Shown: positions 1 through 5,751 of the stretch, one piece after another | Layout of the letters: the number at the start of each line of letters is the position of its first letter | How positions within the stretch are numbered: position 1 is the stretch's first letter | DNA from: Planctomycetota bacterium | Lineage (GTDB): Bacteria > Planctomycetota > Phycisphaerae > UBA1845 | Length of the DNA stretch: 5,860 bases | Direction of reading: 5' to 3' | Assembly: GCA_022563055.1 (NCBI GenBank) | Contig: JADFOB010000102.1 | Span: 1-5,860, forward strand | Notes under the pieces: generated by a model | Told to the model about the DNA's origin: nothing | What the model saw: the letters and a program-made list of their open reading frames with translations, nothing else | The model's database searches: none | Translations under genes and position numbers: made by a program

Positions 1-107
1 ACAGTCGCACGGATTATGAAACACGGTGCTAGCGTCGCCACGGGCGGTTGCTACGGGGATTGGTCGCTACAGGAAGGCGAAGCCTTCGTCGGTGGTATGA
101 GCGAATC
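1..107. other. Upstream gap before flhA, no supported gene
   Basis: No convincing gene is seen here. Two of the three + frames reach a stop within the first 32 bases (TGA at 17-19, TAG at 30-32). The third is open from the window edge to a TAG at 124-126, giving 41 residues that I do not recognise and that would overlap the flhA start. It could be the tail of an upstream gene (flhB often precedes flhA), but nothing in the peptide shows this. The only structure I see is the hairpin at 73-87. No strong sigma-70, sigma-54 or sigma-28 promoter was found. Confidence 0.4.
73..87 (+). promoter_or_regulatory. Perfect 6-bp hairpin just upstream of flhA ATG
   Basis: GAAGGC (73-78), a GAA loop and GCCTTC (82-87) form a perfect inverted repeat ending 20 bases before the preferred flhA ATG. 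No T-run follows, so it is not a normal intrinsic terminator. It could affect translation initiation of flhA, whose own ribosome site is weak, or it could be chance. If translation started at the upstream TTG (48), the hairpin would be coding. Confidence 0.3.
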
Positions 108-2186
108 ATGGCAAGACTGGATCTAGCCAAGCTAAACCTGCTTTCCAGGTTTACCAAGTTCCAGGGCACGTTGCTGCCCGTCTTGGCCCTGTCGCTGATC
201 CTGGTGATCCTCATTCCGCTTCCCACGCCCGTGATGGACTTTCTGCTGCTGGTCAACATCACCGTGTCGGGAATCGTTCTGCTGACGGTCATGTACATCG
301 ATCGCCCGCTCAACTTCTCGTCGTTTCCCTCCCTGCTATTGGGAATGACGCTTTTCAGGCTGGTTCTCAACACCGCGACCACGCGCTTGATTCTCTCGGA
401 CGCCGATGCGGGGCTGGTGATCTCGACGTTCGGCGGATTCGTCGCACGCGGTTCACTTGTCGTAGCCGTGATCATCTTTTCGATCATCGTCGTGATTCAG
501 TTTGTAGTGATTACCAAGGGTGCCACGCGCATCGCGGAGGTGGCAGCCAGGTTCACGCTGGACGGCATGCCGGGCAAGCAGATGGCGGTCGACGCCGATC
601 TGAACGCCGGGACGATCACCGAGGTGGAAGCGAAGGAGCGCCGGGCCGACATCACGCGCGAGGCGGACTTCTACGGAGCCATGGACGGTGCCAGCAAGTT
701 CGTCCGAGGTGATGCGATCGCGGGCATTGTCATCACACTGATCAACATCGTCGGAGGTGTGTACGTGGGGATGGTCGAAAAAGGGATGCCCCTTGGTGAG
801 ACACTCAGAACCTTCACGATCCTGACGATTGGGGACGGGCTCGTGTCGCAGATCCCCGCGTTCATTGTCTCGACCGCCGCAGCCATGATCGTGACCCGGT
901 CGGCTTCCAAGAAGAACCTCGGTGAAGAGATCTTCGGACAGTTGACGAGCCAGCCGATCGCCCTCGTGCTGACCGCGGGGTTTCTGGGTGTCCTGGCATT
1001 GACACCACTTCCCAAACCGCCGTTGATCCTGCTAGCCGCGTCGTGTGTCGTGATGGCGTACCTGTTGACGAAACGGGACCAGGCGGTCCTTGCCGAGGCG
1101 GCGGTGGCCAAGGCGAAACCAGCCTCGCAGGACCGGATCGAGAAGCACCTTGCCCCCGATCCCATGGAGCTGGAGGTTGGTTACGGCTTGATTGGTCTGG
1201 TGGATCGCAAGAAGGGCGGAGACCTGCTCGATCGGATCACGAACATGCGCCGCCAGGTCGCCCAGGAGCTTGGGATTGTCGTCCCGCCGATCCGCATCCG
1301 CGACGAGGTCCAGCTCGAGCCCAACCAGTTCCGTGTGAAACTCAAGGGGCTCGAGATCGGTCAGGGCGAGGTGATGCCGGGGCATCTGCTCGCCATCGAC
1401 GCCGGAGCCGTGACCGAGCGTATCAGCGGCATGGAGACCAAGGAGCCCGCGTTCGGCCTGCCGGCGGTCTGGATCAGCGAGGAGCAGCGGCATGAGGCGG
1501 AGCATCACAGCTACACGGTCGTCGAACCGTCCAGCGTGATGAGCACCTTTTTGACCGAGCTGATCCGACGGCACGCGAGCGAACTGTTGACACGACACGA
1601 GGTCAACCGGTTGCTCGATCACCTGCGCGAGCGCTCGCCCAAGCTGGTCGAGGAGGTGATCCCCGATGTACTCAAGCCGGGTGATGTGCAGCGTGTTCTC
1701 CAGTCGCTTCTGCGGGAGCGCGTGGCGATTCGTGATCTCGAGACCATTCTCGAGACGATCGGTGATTGGGCGGCTCGGACGAAGGATCCGGAGATTCTCA
1801 CCGAGTACGCGCGTAGTGCCCTGGCTCGTGCACTCTGCCATCAGCATAAGGGCGACGACGGTCGGATCCACTGCATCACGCTCGATCCGTCGCTGGAAGA
1901 GTTGATCAAGAAGAGCCTGCAGCGCAGCGATCAGGGAACGCTCCTGACCCTGCCGCCCCAACTCCAGACCAGGATCGTGGATGCGATTGGTGCCGAGGTC
2001 GAGAAGGTGTCGTCGTCGCTGCGCGGTCGACCGCCGCTTGTATTGTGTCCGCCGCAGGTTCGCGCGTGGGTGCGGAAGATGATCGAGGTCCGGCTTCCAG
2101 CGGTGGCCGTCCTCTCCTACAGCGAGATCGTGACCGGTTTCGAAGTCGAATCACATGGAATGGTTGTGCTAACGGATGAAAGTTAA
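108..2186 (+). CDS. flhA: FlhA, flagellar type III export gate protein
   Basis: Inner-membrane component of the flagellar type III export apparatus; its C-terminal cytosolic domain docks chaperone-substrate complexes. With the ATG at 108 it has 692 residues, normal for FlhA. About eight hydrophobic segments lie in residues 22-320 (roughly 22-38, 43-62, 75-95, 112-135, 200-222, 240-263, 284-301, 304-320). Family landmarks: FRLVLNTATTRLIL (83-96), GMPGKQMAVDADLNAG (153-168), GDAIAG (201-206) and TIGDGLVSQIPA (240-251). The cytosolic domain starts near 350 and includes RHASELLTRHEVNRLL (488-503) and RPPLVLCPPQVRAWVRKMIE (641-660). A TTG at 48 would add 20 arginine-rich residues before the usual N-terminus; it has no well-spaced ribosome site, so I prefer ATG 108, although that site is also weak (GGTGG at 91-95, 12 bases away). 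Virulence-type SctV paralogues share the fold, but neighbouring flhF, flhG and fliA make it flagellar. The 3' end overlaps flhF by 11 bp. Confidence 0.97.
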   Translation: MARLDLAKLNLLSRFTKFQGTLLPVLALSLILVILIPLPTPVMDFLLLVNITVSGIVLLTVMYIDRPLNFSSFPSLLLGMTLFRLVLNTATTRLILSDADAGLVISTFGGFVARGSLVVAVIIFSIIVVIQFVVITKGATRIAEVAARFTLDGMPGKQMAVDADLNAGTITEVEAKERRADITREADFYGAMDGASKFVRGDAIAGIVITLINIVGGVYVGMVEKGMPLGETLRTFTILTIGDGLVSQIPAFIVSTAAAMIVTRSASKKNLGEEIFGQLTSQPIALVLTAGFLGVLALTPLPKPPLILLAASCVVMAYLLTKRDQAVLAEAAVAKAKPASQDRIEKHLAPDPMELEVGYGLIGLVDRKKGGDLLDRITNMRRQVAQELGIVVPPIRIRDEVQLEPNQFRVKLKGLEIGQGEVMPGHLLAIDAGAVTERISGMETKEPAFGLPAVWISEEQRHEAEHHSYTVVEPSSVMSTFLTELIRRHASELLTRHEVNRLLDHLRERSPKLVEEVIPDVLKPGDVQRVLQSLLRERVAIRDLETILETIGDWAARTKDPEILTEYARSALARALCHQHKGDDGRIHCITLDPSLEELIKKSLQRSDQGTLLTLPPQLQTRIVDAIGAEVEKVSSSLRGRPPLVLCPPQVRAWVRKMIEVRLPAVAVLSYSEIVTGFEVESHGMVVLTDES

Positions 2187-3483
2187 GACTTTTCGTGCAA
2201 AGACCATGGCCGCGGCGCTCGCGCAGGTGAAACAGGCGTTCGGGAGCGATGCCGTCATTCTCAATACCCGGACGGTGAATCGCGGCGGCGTGCTCGGCGT
2301 GGGCCAAAGAGAACATGTTGAAATCACGGCTGCCCGTGACATGTCTGACTTGCCTCCAGCCGTGCAGCGTGGTACACTAAGGACGCGGTCGGGGCGAGCG
2401 GCGAAAGCAGAAGGAGCTGCCGTGCCGGTGTCGCCTGCCAAACCAGGGTTTCCCCCTTACGTGCCCGACGCGGTCCTTGCCGAGGTCGGCGAACTCAAGT
2501 CTCTCGTATCTGAGCTGGTTCAAGAGAGCAGGCGCCGCCGGGTGGAGGCGGTGCCGGAACAGCTCTTCGACGCCTATCAAAAACTGATCGAAAACCGCGT
2601 TGCGCAAGAGATGGCGCAGACGCTGATTGACCGGGTTCGTCGGAATCTGGGCGAGGATCGCCTCGACGATGCGGCGGCTGTTCGTGCGGAGTTGGCGCGA
2701 GCGCTCGAGTCGATGTTGCCGACGTCGGGTCCGACCCGGATTCCACAATCCCACGGCCCCACGATCATCGCTCTTGTCGGCCCCACGGGTGTCGGAAAGA
2801 CGACAACCATCGCCAAGCTCGCCGCCAACTTCTCTCTCGTCCAGCACCGTAAGGTCGGCTTGATTACCATTGATACCTACCGAATCGCAGCCGTCGAGCA
2901 GCTCAAGACGTACGCTCGGATCATCAATGTCCCGCTCGAGGTAGCTACGTCGCCTGAGCAGCTTGTGGAGGTCGTTGGTCGAATGGCCGATCGCGAAGTC
3001 ATCTTGATCGACACGGCGGGGCGGAGCCAGCGCGATACCGCGAAGATCAGGGAACTGCAACAATTCTTCACCGCCATTAAGCCCCACGAGATCCATCTGG
3101 TGCTATCGAGCACCGGCGGAGAAGCCATCCTGACCGAGACCATCGAGCGGTTCGGCGAGCTCGGCGTGGATCGAGTCATCTTTACGAAGTTGGATGAAGC
3201 CATCGGCTTCGGCGTGGTTCTCGCCTGCTTAGCTAAGGCCAATGCGGCGCTTTCCTACGTGACGACAGGGCAGGACGTCCCGGACGACATCGAGGTTGGG
3301 AATGGCAAGAGCCTGGCGGAGCTTATCCTTGATAGAAAAGATCCTCGGGATGGACTACCCGGAACCGTCCCAGAGCCGAGCCGGAAGCGGCTGCCATACG
3401 TGAAACCCACCGGCGCTGTCACGGCGTTGGTACGCCCGGTCACAGAGTACGGCGGAGCACGATCCGCGAGCTTTGGTGGATGA
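2176..3483 (+). CDS. flhF: FlhF, SRP-family GTPase for flagellar placement
   Basis: Signal-recognition-particle-type GTPase that marks the site (often the pole) of flagellar assembly and helps recruit the first basal-body proteins; its GTPase is stimulated by FlhG. The 435 residues show the family order. An N-terminal segment (MKVKTFRAKTMAAALAQVKQ, then DAVILNTR at 25-32, GGVLG at 37-41 and VEITAA at 48-53) is typical of FlhF. A variable linker spans about 55-100 and a helical N-domain about 100-185. The G domain follows: P-loop GPTGVGKTT (202-210), DTYR (233-236), DTAGR (279-283), TKLD (337-340) and GQDVPDDIEV (365-374). All GTP-binding elements look intact. A basic, proline/glycine-containing tail of about 50 residues follows the G domain. 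The start ATG lies inside the flhA end with only a poor ribosome site, so translation is probably coupled to flhA. A second in-frame start signal exists at codon 83 (separate entry). Confidence 0.96.
   Translation: MKVKTFRAKTMAAALAQVKQAFGSDAVILNTRTVNRGGVLGVGQREHVEITAARDMSDLPPAVQRGTLRTRSGRAAKAEGAAVPVSPAKPGFPPYVPDAVLAEVGELKSLVSELVQESRRRRVEAVPEQLFDAYQKLIENRVAQEMAQTLIDRVRRNLGEDRLDDAAAVRAELARALESMLPTSGPTRIPQSHGPTIIALVGPTGVGKTTTIAKLAANFSLVQHRKVGLITIDTYRIAAVEQLKTYARIINVPLEVATSPEQLVEVVGRMADREVILIDTAGRSQRDTAKIRELQQFFTAIKPHEIHLVLSSTGGEAILTETIERFGELGVDRVIFTKLDEAIGFGVVLACLAKANAALSYVTTGQDVPDDIEVGNGKSLAELILDRKDPRDGLPGTVPEPSRKRLPYVKPTGAVTALVRPVTEYGGARSASFGG
2350..2378 (+). promoter_or_regulatory. Possible internal promoter within flhF
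   Basis: TTGCCT (2350-2355) and TACACT (2373-2378) are spaced by exactly 17 bases; each matches the sigma-70 consensus at 4 of 6 positions. It lies in the poorly conserved FlhF linker, 44 bases upstream of an in-frame GTG with a strong ribosome site. It could drive a short flhF plus flhG and the genes beyond. Partial matches of this quality also occur by chance. Confidence 0.22.
2411..2424 (+). promoter_or_regulatory. Strong internal ribosome site with in-frame GTG in flhF
   Basis: AAGGAG (2411-2416) lies five bases before GTG (2422-2424), which is codon 83 of flhF in the reading frame. It is a better Shine-Dalgarno than that of the annotated start. Use of it would give a FlhF of 353 residues that keeps the helical N-domain and complete G domain but lacks the N-terminal segment. 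The bases also simply encode Lys-Ala-Glu-Gly, so coincidence is possible. Confidence 0.3.
3475..3480 (+). promoter_or_regulatory. Ribosome binding site deciding the flhG start
   Basis: GGTGGA at the end of flhF lies 4 bases before ATG 3485 and 10 bases before ATG 3491. TTG 3473 and GTG 3476 overlap this site and so cannot use it. The real start is therefore probably one of the two ATGs. Confidence 0.45.
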
Positions 3484-3484
3484 G

Positions 3485-4348
3485 ATGACCATGCGGCACC
3501 CTCGAAGAGATCAAGCGACGCGATTACGCGAGCTGATGCGTCGGCGGGGGGGGAGTGGGATGATCGTCGCCATCACGAGTGGCAAAGGTGGGGTTGGGAA
3601 GTCCAATGTAGCGGTGAATCTATCCATTTACCTCGCGGGCAACGGGCTCAAGGTCGTTTTGGCCGATATGGATTTAGGGCTCGCCAACGCCGACCTGCTG
3701 CTCAATGTGCACCCGCGATACACCCTATCCCATGTGCTTTCGGGCGCGCGCAGTCTGGCGGAGATTTGTACGGATGGTCCCGGTGGGATCCGATTTATCT
3801 CCGGCGCATCCGGCATCGATGGGTTGGCGAACCTGTCGGAGTTCGAACGTCGAAACCTGATGGTGCAACTGCAGGAACTTACGCACAGTGCTGATATCGT
3901 GGTTTTGGACTGTGGGGCGGGCATCTCGCGGGGTGTGTTGAGCTTCGCGTTGGGGGCGAACCAAGTGATCGTGGTGACCACACCGCAGCCGACCGCGCTG
4001 ACGGATGCCTACGCGACCATCAAGGTTCTTCACCACGAGGAATATACCGGGAGTGTTCGAACGTTTGTCAATATGGCTCGCGGGCGCGTCGAGGCCCAAG
4101 AGGCCCATCGCCGCCTGTCCGGAGTTGCCCGCAAGTTTTTAAATTATTCTGTTGCCAGCGCCGGGTACATGTTGCATGATACCGCGGTTGAGTTGGCTGT
4201 TGAGGCGCGGTGCCCGTTTGTCATACGCTTTCCGGAGTCCAACGCTAGCGCGTGTATCGCTGCGATGGCGAGTGACATGGCGAAGGCATTCTTAAGTCAG
4301 CCCCATCAGGGCGGATTTCTCAAGCGCGTCGTGGGCCTGTTTGTCTAG
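3485..4348 (+). CDS. flhG: FlhG (FleN/YlxH), MinD-like ATPase controlling flagellar number
   Basis: ParA/MinD-type ATPase that limits flagellar number, stimulates the FlhF GTPase and in studied species contacts C-ring proteins. From ATG 3485 it has 287 residues, the usual FlhG size. Residues 9-15 read DQATRLR, matching the DQAxxLR helix by which FlhG activates FlhF. The deviant Walker A GKGGVGKS is at 33-40, ADMDLGLANADLLL at 60-73, and the Walker-B-type segment VVLDCGAGIS at 139-148. PQPTALTDAYATIKVL (167-182) is a typical FlhG stretch. The C-terminus, GGFLKRVVGLFV, looks like a MinD-type amphipathic membrane-targeting helix. Candidate starts are TTG 3473, GTG 3476, ATG 3485 and ATG 3491; ATG 3485 begins one base after the flhF stop. 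ATG 3560, preceded by a G-rich ribosome site, would give the ATPase core without the activating helix. An 8-G run lies in the linker. A relatively AT-rich patch occurs around 4135-4150. Confidence 0.95.
   Translation: MTMRHPRRDQATRLRELMRRRGGSGMIVAITSGKGGVGKSNVAVNLSIYLAGNGLKVVLADMDLGLANADLLLNVHPRYTLSHVLSGARSLAEICTDGPGGIRFISGASGIDGLANLSEFERRNLMVQLQELTHSADIVVLDCGAGISRGVLSFALGANQVIVVTTPQPTALTDAYATIKVLHHEEYTGSVRTFVNMARGRVEAQEAHRRLSGVARKFLNYSVASAGYMLHDTAVELAVEARCPFVIRFPESNASACIAAMASDMAKAFLSQPHQGGFLKRVVGLFV
3546..3562 (+). promoter_or_regulatory. Poly-G tract and internal start signal in flhG
   Basis: Eight consecutive G (3546-3553) followed by AGTGGG precede an in-frame ATG at 3560. The GGGGAG portion (3550-3555) is four bases from this ATG, a workable but short spacing. 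The tract encodes Gly-Gly in the linker between the FlhF-activating helix and the ATPase core. It may serve as an internal ribosome site, a slippage-prone tract, or neither. Confidence 0.3.
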
Positions 4349-4527
4349 GTGATGGCGGCAGGCTCGATAGATTGAGTGTTTGTGCTGTGTCGGCAGGGAA
4401 GCCGGCGAAGTTTGGCGCTGGTTTCCGGCGGCGGATGGTACCACGGAAGGGACCGTCGCAATCCCTCCCGAATGTCATCCTGCCTGTATCCGCCGGAGTT
4501 TTCGGTGGCGACAAGGATGTTGCACGT
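4349..4527 (+). promoter_or_regulatory. Structured gap between flhG and the small membrane-protein gene
   Basis: This 179-bp stretch lacks a convincing gene but is rich in inverted repeats. Hairpin 1 pairs GCCGG (4401-4405) with CCGGC (4425-4429), extended by GAA (4407-4409) with TTT (4422-4424) around one bulged C. Hairpin 2 pairs 4444-4452 with 4462-4470 (eight pairs, one A-C mismatch, 9-base loop). An outer stem pairs CGGCGGAT (4429-4436) with ATCCGCCG (4488-4495) and encloses hairpin 2; it shares one base with hairpin 1, so the two may compete. AAGGA (4513-4517) is the ribosome site for ATG 4528. The reading frame of the next gene is open back to TTG 4372, so part could be coding, but the extension is not recognisable. 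A leader RNA element, an mRNA processing site or chance are all possible. Confidence 0.3.
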
Positions 4528-4830
4528 ATGGTCGCGCGCTTCGTGGGAGCGGGGCTTGGCCTGCTTGCCTTCACCATCACGGTGATCGCCGGTCTGATTG
4601 TGCAGAATCCGGTGGATGTCACCCTTTCGCGCAGCATTCTCGCTCTATTCCTCTTTTGCATGATTGGGCTGGCGCTCGGAACGGTGGCTGAAATGGTCGT
4701 CGCCGAGCACGAGCGGAAGCGTGAATCGGAGATTCGACGGGAACACCGTGAGGAGGAGCCCTCATCGATCGACAAGGGATTGGAAGGTGATTCGAGCGGA
4801 CAGGAAGCGGTACCGGCCGACGCCTCGTAG
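4528..4830 (+). CDS. Small two-helix membrane protein of unknown function
   Basis: I do not recognise this gene with confidence. From ATG 4528 (AAGGA 10 bases upstream) it encodes 100 residues. A first hydrophobic segment spans about 5-25. A short turn containing QNPVDVTLSRS (26-36) separates it from a second segment at about 37-58. A highly charged tail (about 59-80, rich in Glu, Arg and Lys; probably helical) and an acidic Gly/Ser/Ala end follow. The simplest topology is a hairpin in the inner membrane with the charged tail in the cytoplasm. The layout (helix, QN-x-V-x-V-T-L turn, helix, charged coil) recalls LapA/DUF1049 proteins, but the turn is shorter and I cannot confirm it. Its place between flhG and fliA on the same strand suggests a flagellar role, perhaps at the membrane with FlhF/FlhG or FlhA. 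Earlier in-frame starts (TTG 4372, ATG 4435) would give up to 152 residues; the added part is basic, without a recognisable domain, and lies in the region of inverted repeats. Confidence 0.7.
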   Translation: MVARFVGAGLGLLAFTITVIAGLIVQNPVDVTLSRSILALFLFCMIGLALGTVAEMVVAEHERKRESEIRREHREEEPSSIDKGLEGDSSGQEAVPADAS

Positions 4831-4873
4831 GGCGTAAGACGGTGCCGGTTGTCCGGCGGATCGTGGAAAGGGC

Positions 4874-4902
4874 GGACCCCCGGCCTGGCGCGGCGGGTGT
4901 CC
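4874..4902 (+). promoter_or_regulatory. GC-rich hairpin in the fliA leader
   Basis: GGACCCC (4874-4880) pairs with GGG (4895-4897) and GTCC (4899-4902) around one bulged T. The loop can add a short GCC/GGC stem (4883-4885 with 4892-4894). No T-run follows, so it is not a standard terminator. It lies within the 113-bp gap between the small membrane-protein gene and fliA and could influence transcript stability or fliA expression. Confidence 0.25.
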
Positions 4903-4930
4903 TGCTGATGAGTCGGTGCACGGAAGCGCT

Positions 4931-4935
4931 GGGAG
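4931..4935 (+). promoter_or_regulatory. Ribosome binding site that sets the fliA start
   Basis: GGGAG lies 8 bases before ATG 4944, the best Shine-Dalgarno with good spacing in this window. It favours this start over the in-frame GTG 4842 and ATG 4908, which would add 34 or 12 residues unlike sigma-28 N-termini. Confidence 0.65.
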
Positions 4936-4943
4936 CAGGGTCC

Positions 4944-5723
4944 ATGCGAGGAACGAAAACAAAACCGGATGTGCTTAAGGTTTGGCAGCAGTACAGGATC
5001 AGCCCGGAGCGCTCGCTGCGCAACAGGCTGATGGAGCAGTATCTTCCCATTGTCAAGTACAACGCCGAGCGCATCGGCGCGAAACTTCCTGACGAGGTCG
5101 ACCGCGATGATCTCGTTTCAGCGGGGATCTTCGGCTTGATGGACGCGATCGACGCATTCGATATGGATCGCGGTGTCAAGTTTGAGACGTATTGCGCGCC
5201 GCGCATCCGCGGGGCGATTCTCGATGAGCTTCGTAGCATGGATTGGGTGCCGCGCCTGGTGCGAGCCCGCTCCCACAGGCTCGACAAGGTCTCGCGGGAG
5301 CTGGAACACATGCTCGGGCGGACGCCGTCGGAGGTCGAGGTGGCCGAGCGTCTGCGCCTGCCGCGCCCGGAATATGATAAGTTCGTGCGCGATGCGACCG
5401 CGGTTACGCAGGTATCCCTATCGAGGAAGTACGGGGAGGCCGATTCGAGCCGAGAAGTGTGCGAGATCGACGTTATCGAGGATAAGCGAGGACGCGACCC
5501 TGTCGCCGACATCCAAAAGAGGGATCTCAAGGAGCTGATTACACGAGGCCTCACACGCGCCGAACGTCTGATCCTCATCCTCTACTACTTCGAAGAAATG
5601 ACCATGAAGGAGATCGGGGCGACGCTCGATCTGTCGGAGAGTCGGGTGTCTCAGATGCACTCGTCGATTCTGAGCCGCCTGAAAACGGCGCTGGAGGCTC
5701 GTCGCAAGGAGTTCGAACGCTGA
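4944..5723 (+). CDS. fliA: FliA, sigma-28/WhiG-family RNA polymerase sigma factor
   Basis: Sigma factor that directs RNA polymerase to late flagellar genes (filament, motor, chemotaxis), normally held by the anti-sigma factor FlgM until the hook is complete. From ATG 4944 it has 259 residues, the usual size. Region 2 spans about 24-101: QYLPIVKYNAERI (32-44), DDLVSAGIFGLMDAIDAFD (55-73), then YCAPRIRGAILDELRSMDW (83-101), the segment expected to melt and read the -10 element. Region 3 follows (VPRLVRARSHRLDKVSREL 102-120, with GRTPSEVEVAERL at 125-137). Region 4 is at about 200-250, with MTMKEIGATLDLSESRVSQ (219-237) as the helix-turn-helix that reads the -35. No region 1.1 or long acidic insert is present, fitting the sigma-28 group rather than a primary sigma. 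Sporulation or general-stress relatives (WhiG, SigF, SigB) share this build, but the flagellar neighbours decide. No flgM is visible in the window. Confidence 0.95.
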   Translation: MRGTKTKPDVLKVWQQYRISPERSLRNRLMEQYLPIVKYNAERIGAKLPDEVDRDDLVSAGIFGLMDAIDAFDMDRGVKFETYCAPRIRGAILDELRSMDWVPRLVRARSHRLDKVSRELEHMLGRTPSEVEVAERLRLPRPEYDKFVRDATAVTQVSLSRKYGEADSSREVCEIDVIEDKRGRDPVADIQKRDLKELITRGLTRAERLILILYYFEEMTMKEIGATLDLSESRVSQMHSSILSRLKTALEARRKEFER

Positions 5724-5751
5724 TGCGGTCGGTTTAGGAGCGTGTTCAAGA

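Noticed and set aside
1..126. Open frame entering from the window edge and ending at TAG 124-126
   Set aside because: Unrecognisable 41-residue peptide that overlaps the flhA start; could be a gene tail but nothing supports it.
1032..1961. Long minus-strand open frame (309 codons) opposite flhA
   Set aside because: Lies fully inside flhA, has no recognisable domain and is explained by GC-rich codon structure of the real gene.
4344..4370. Sigma-28-like pair TCTAGGTG-N11-CTCGATAG at the end of flhG
   Set aside because: Only 9 of 16 matches to the enterobacterial consensus and the critical -35 TAAA is absent.
4433..4469. GGATGGTACCACGG followed by TCGCAATCCC resembles a T-box antiterminator core
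   Set aside because: Less than 90 bases separate it from flhG, too short for a normal stem I; the pairing is only partial, and the downstream gene is not a tRNA synthetase or amino-acid gene. Probably coincidence.
4372..4527. N-terminal extension of the small membrane protein from TTG 4372 or ATG 4435
   Set aside because: No good ribosome site, unrecognisable basic sequence and overlap with inverted repeats; ATG 4528 gives a clean membrane protein start.
4904..4927. CTGATGA followed by GGAAG resembles a hammerhead ribozyme core
   Set aside because: No stem II can form between CTGATGA and GAA, and no matching stems I/III were found.
4619..5578. Long minus-strand open frame (319 codons) opposite fliA and the small gene
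   Set aside because: Ser/Arg-rich shadow translation that spans two + strand genes; the + strand FliA has clear sigma regions 2 to 4.
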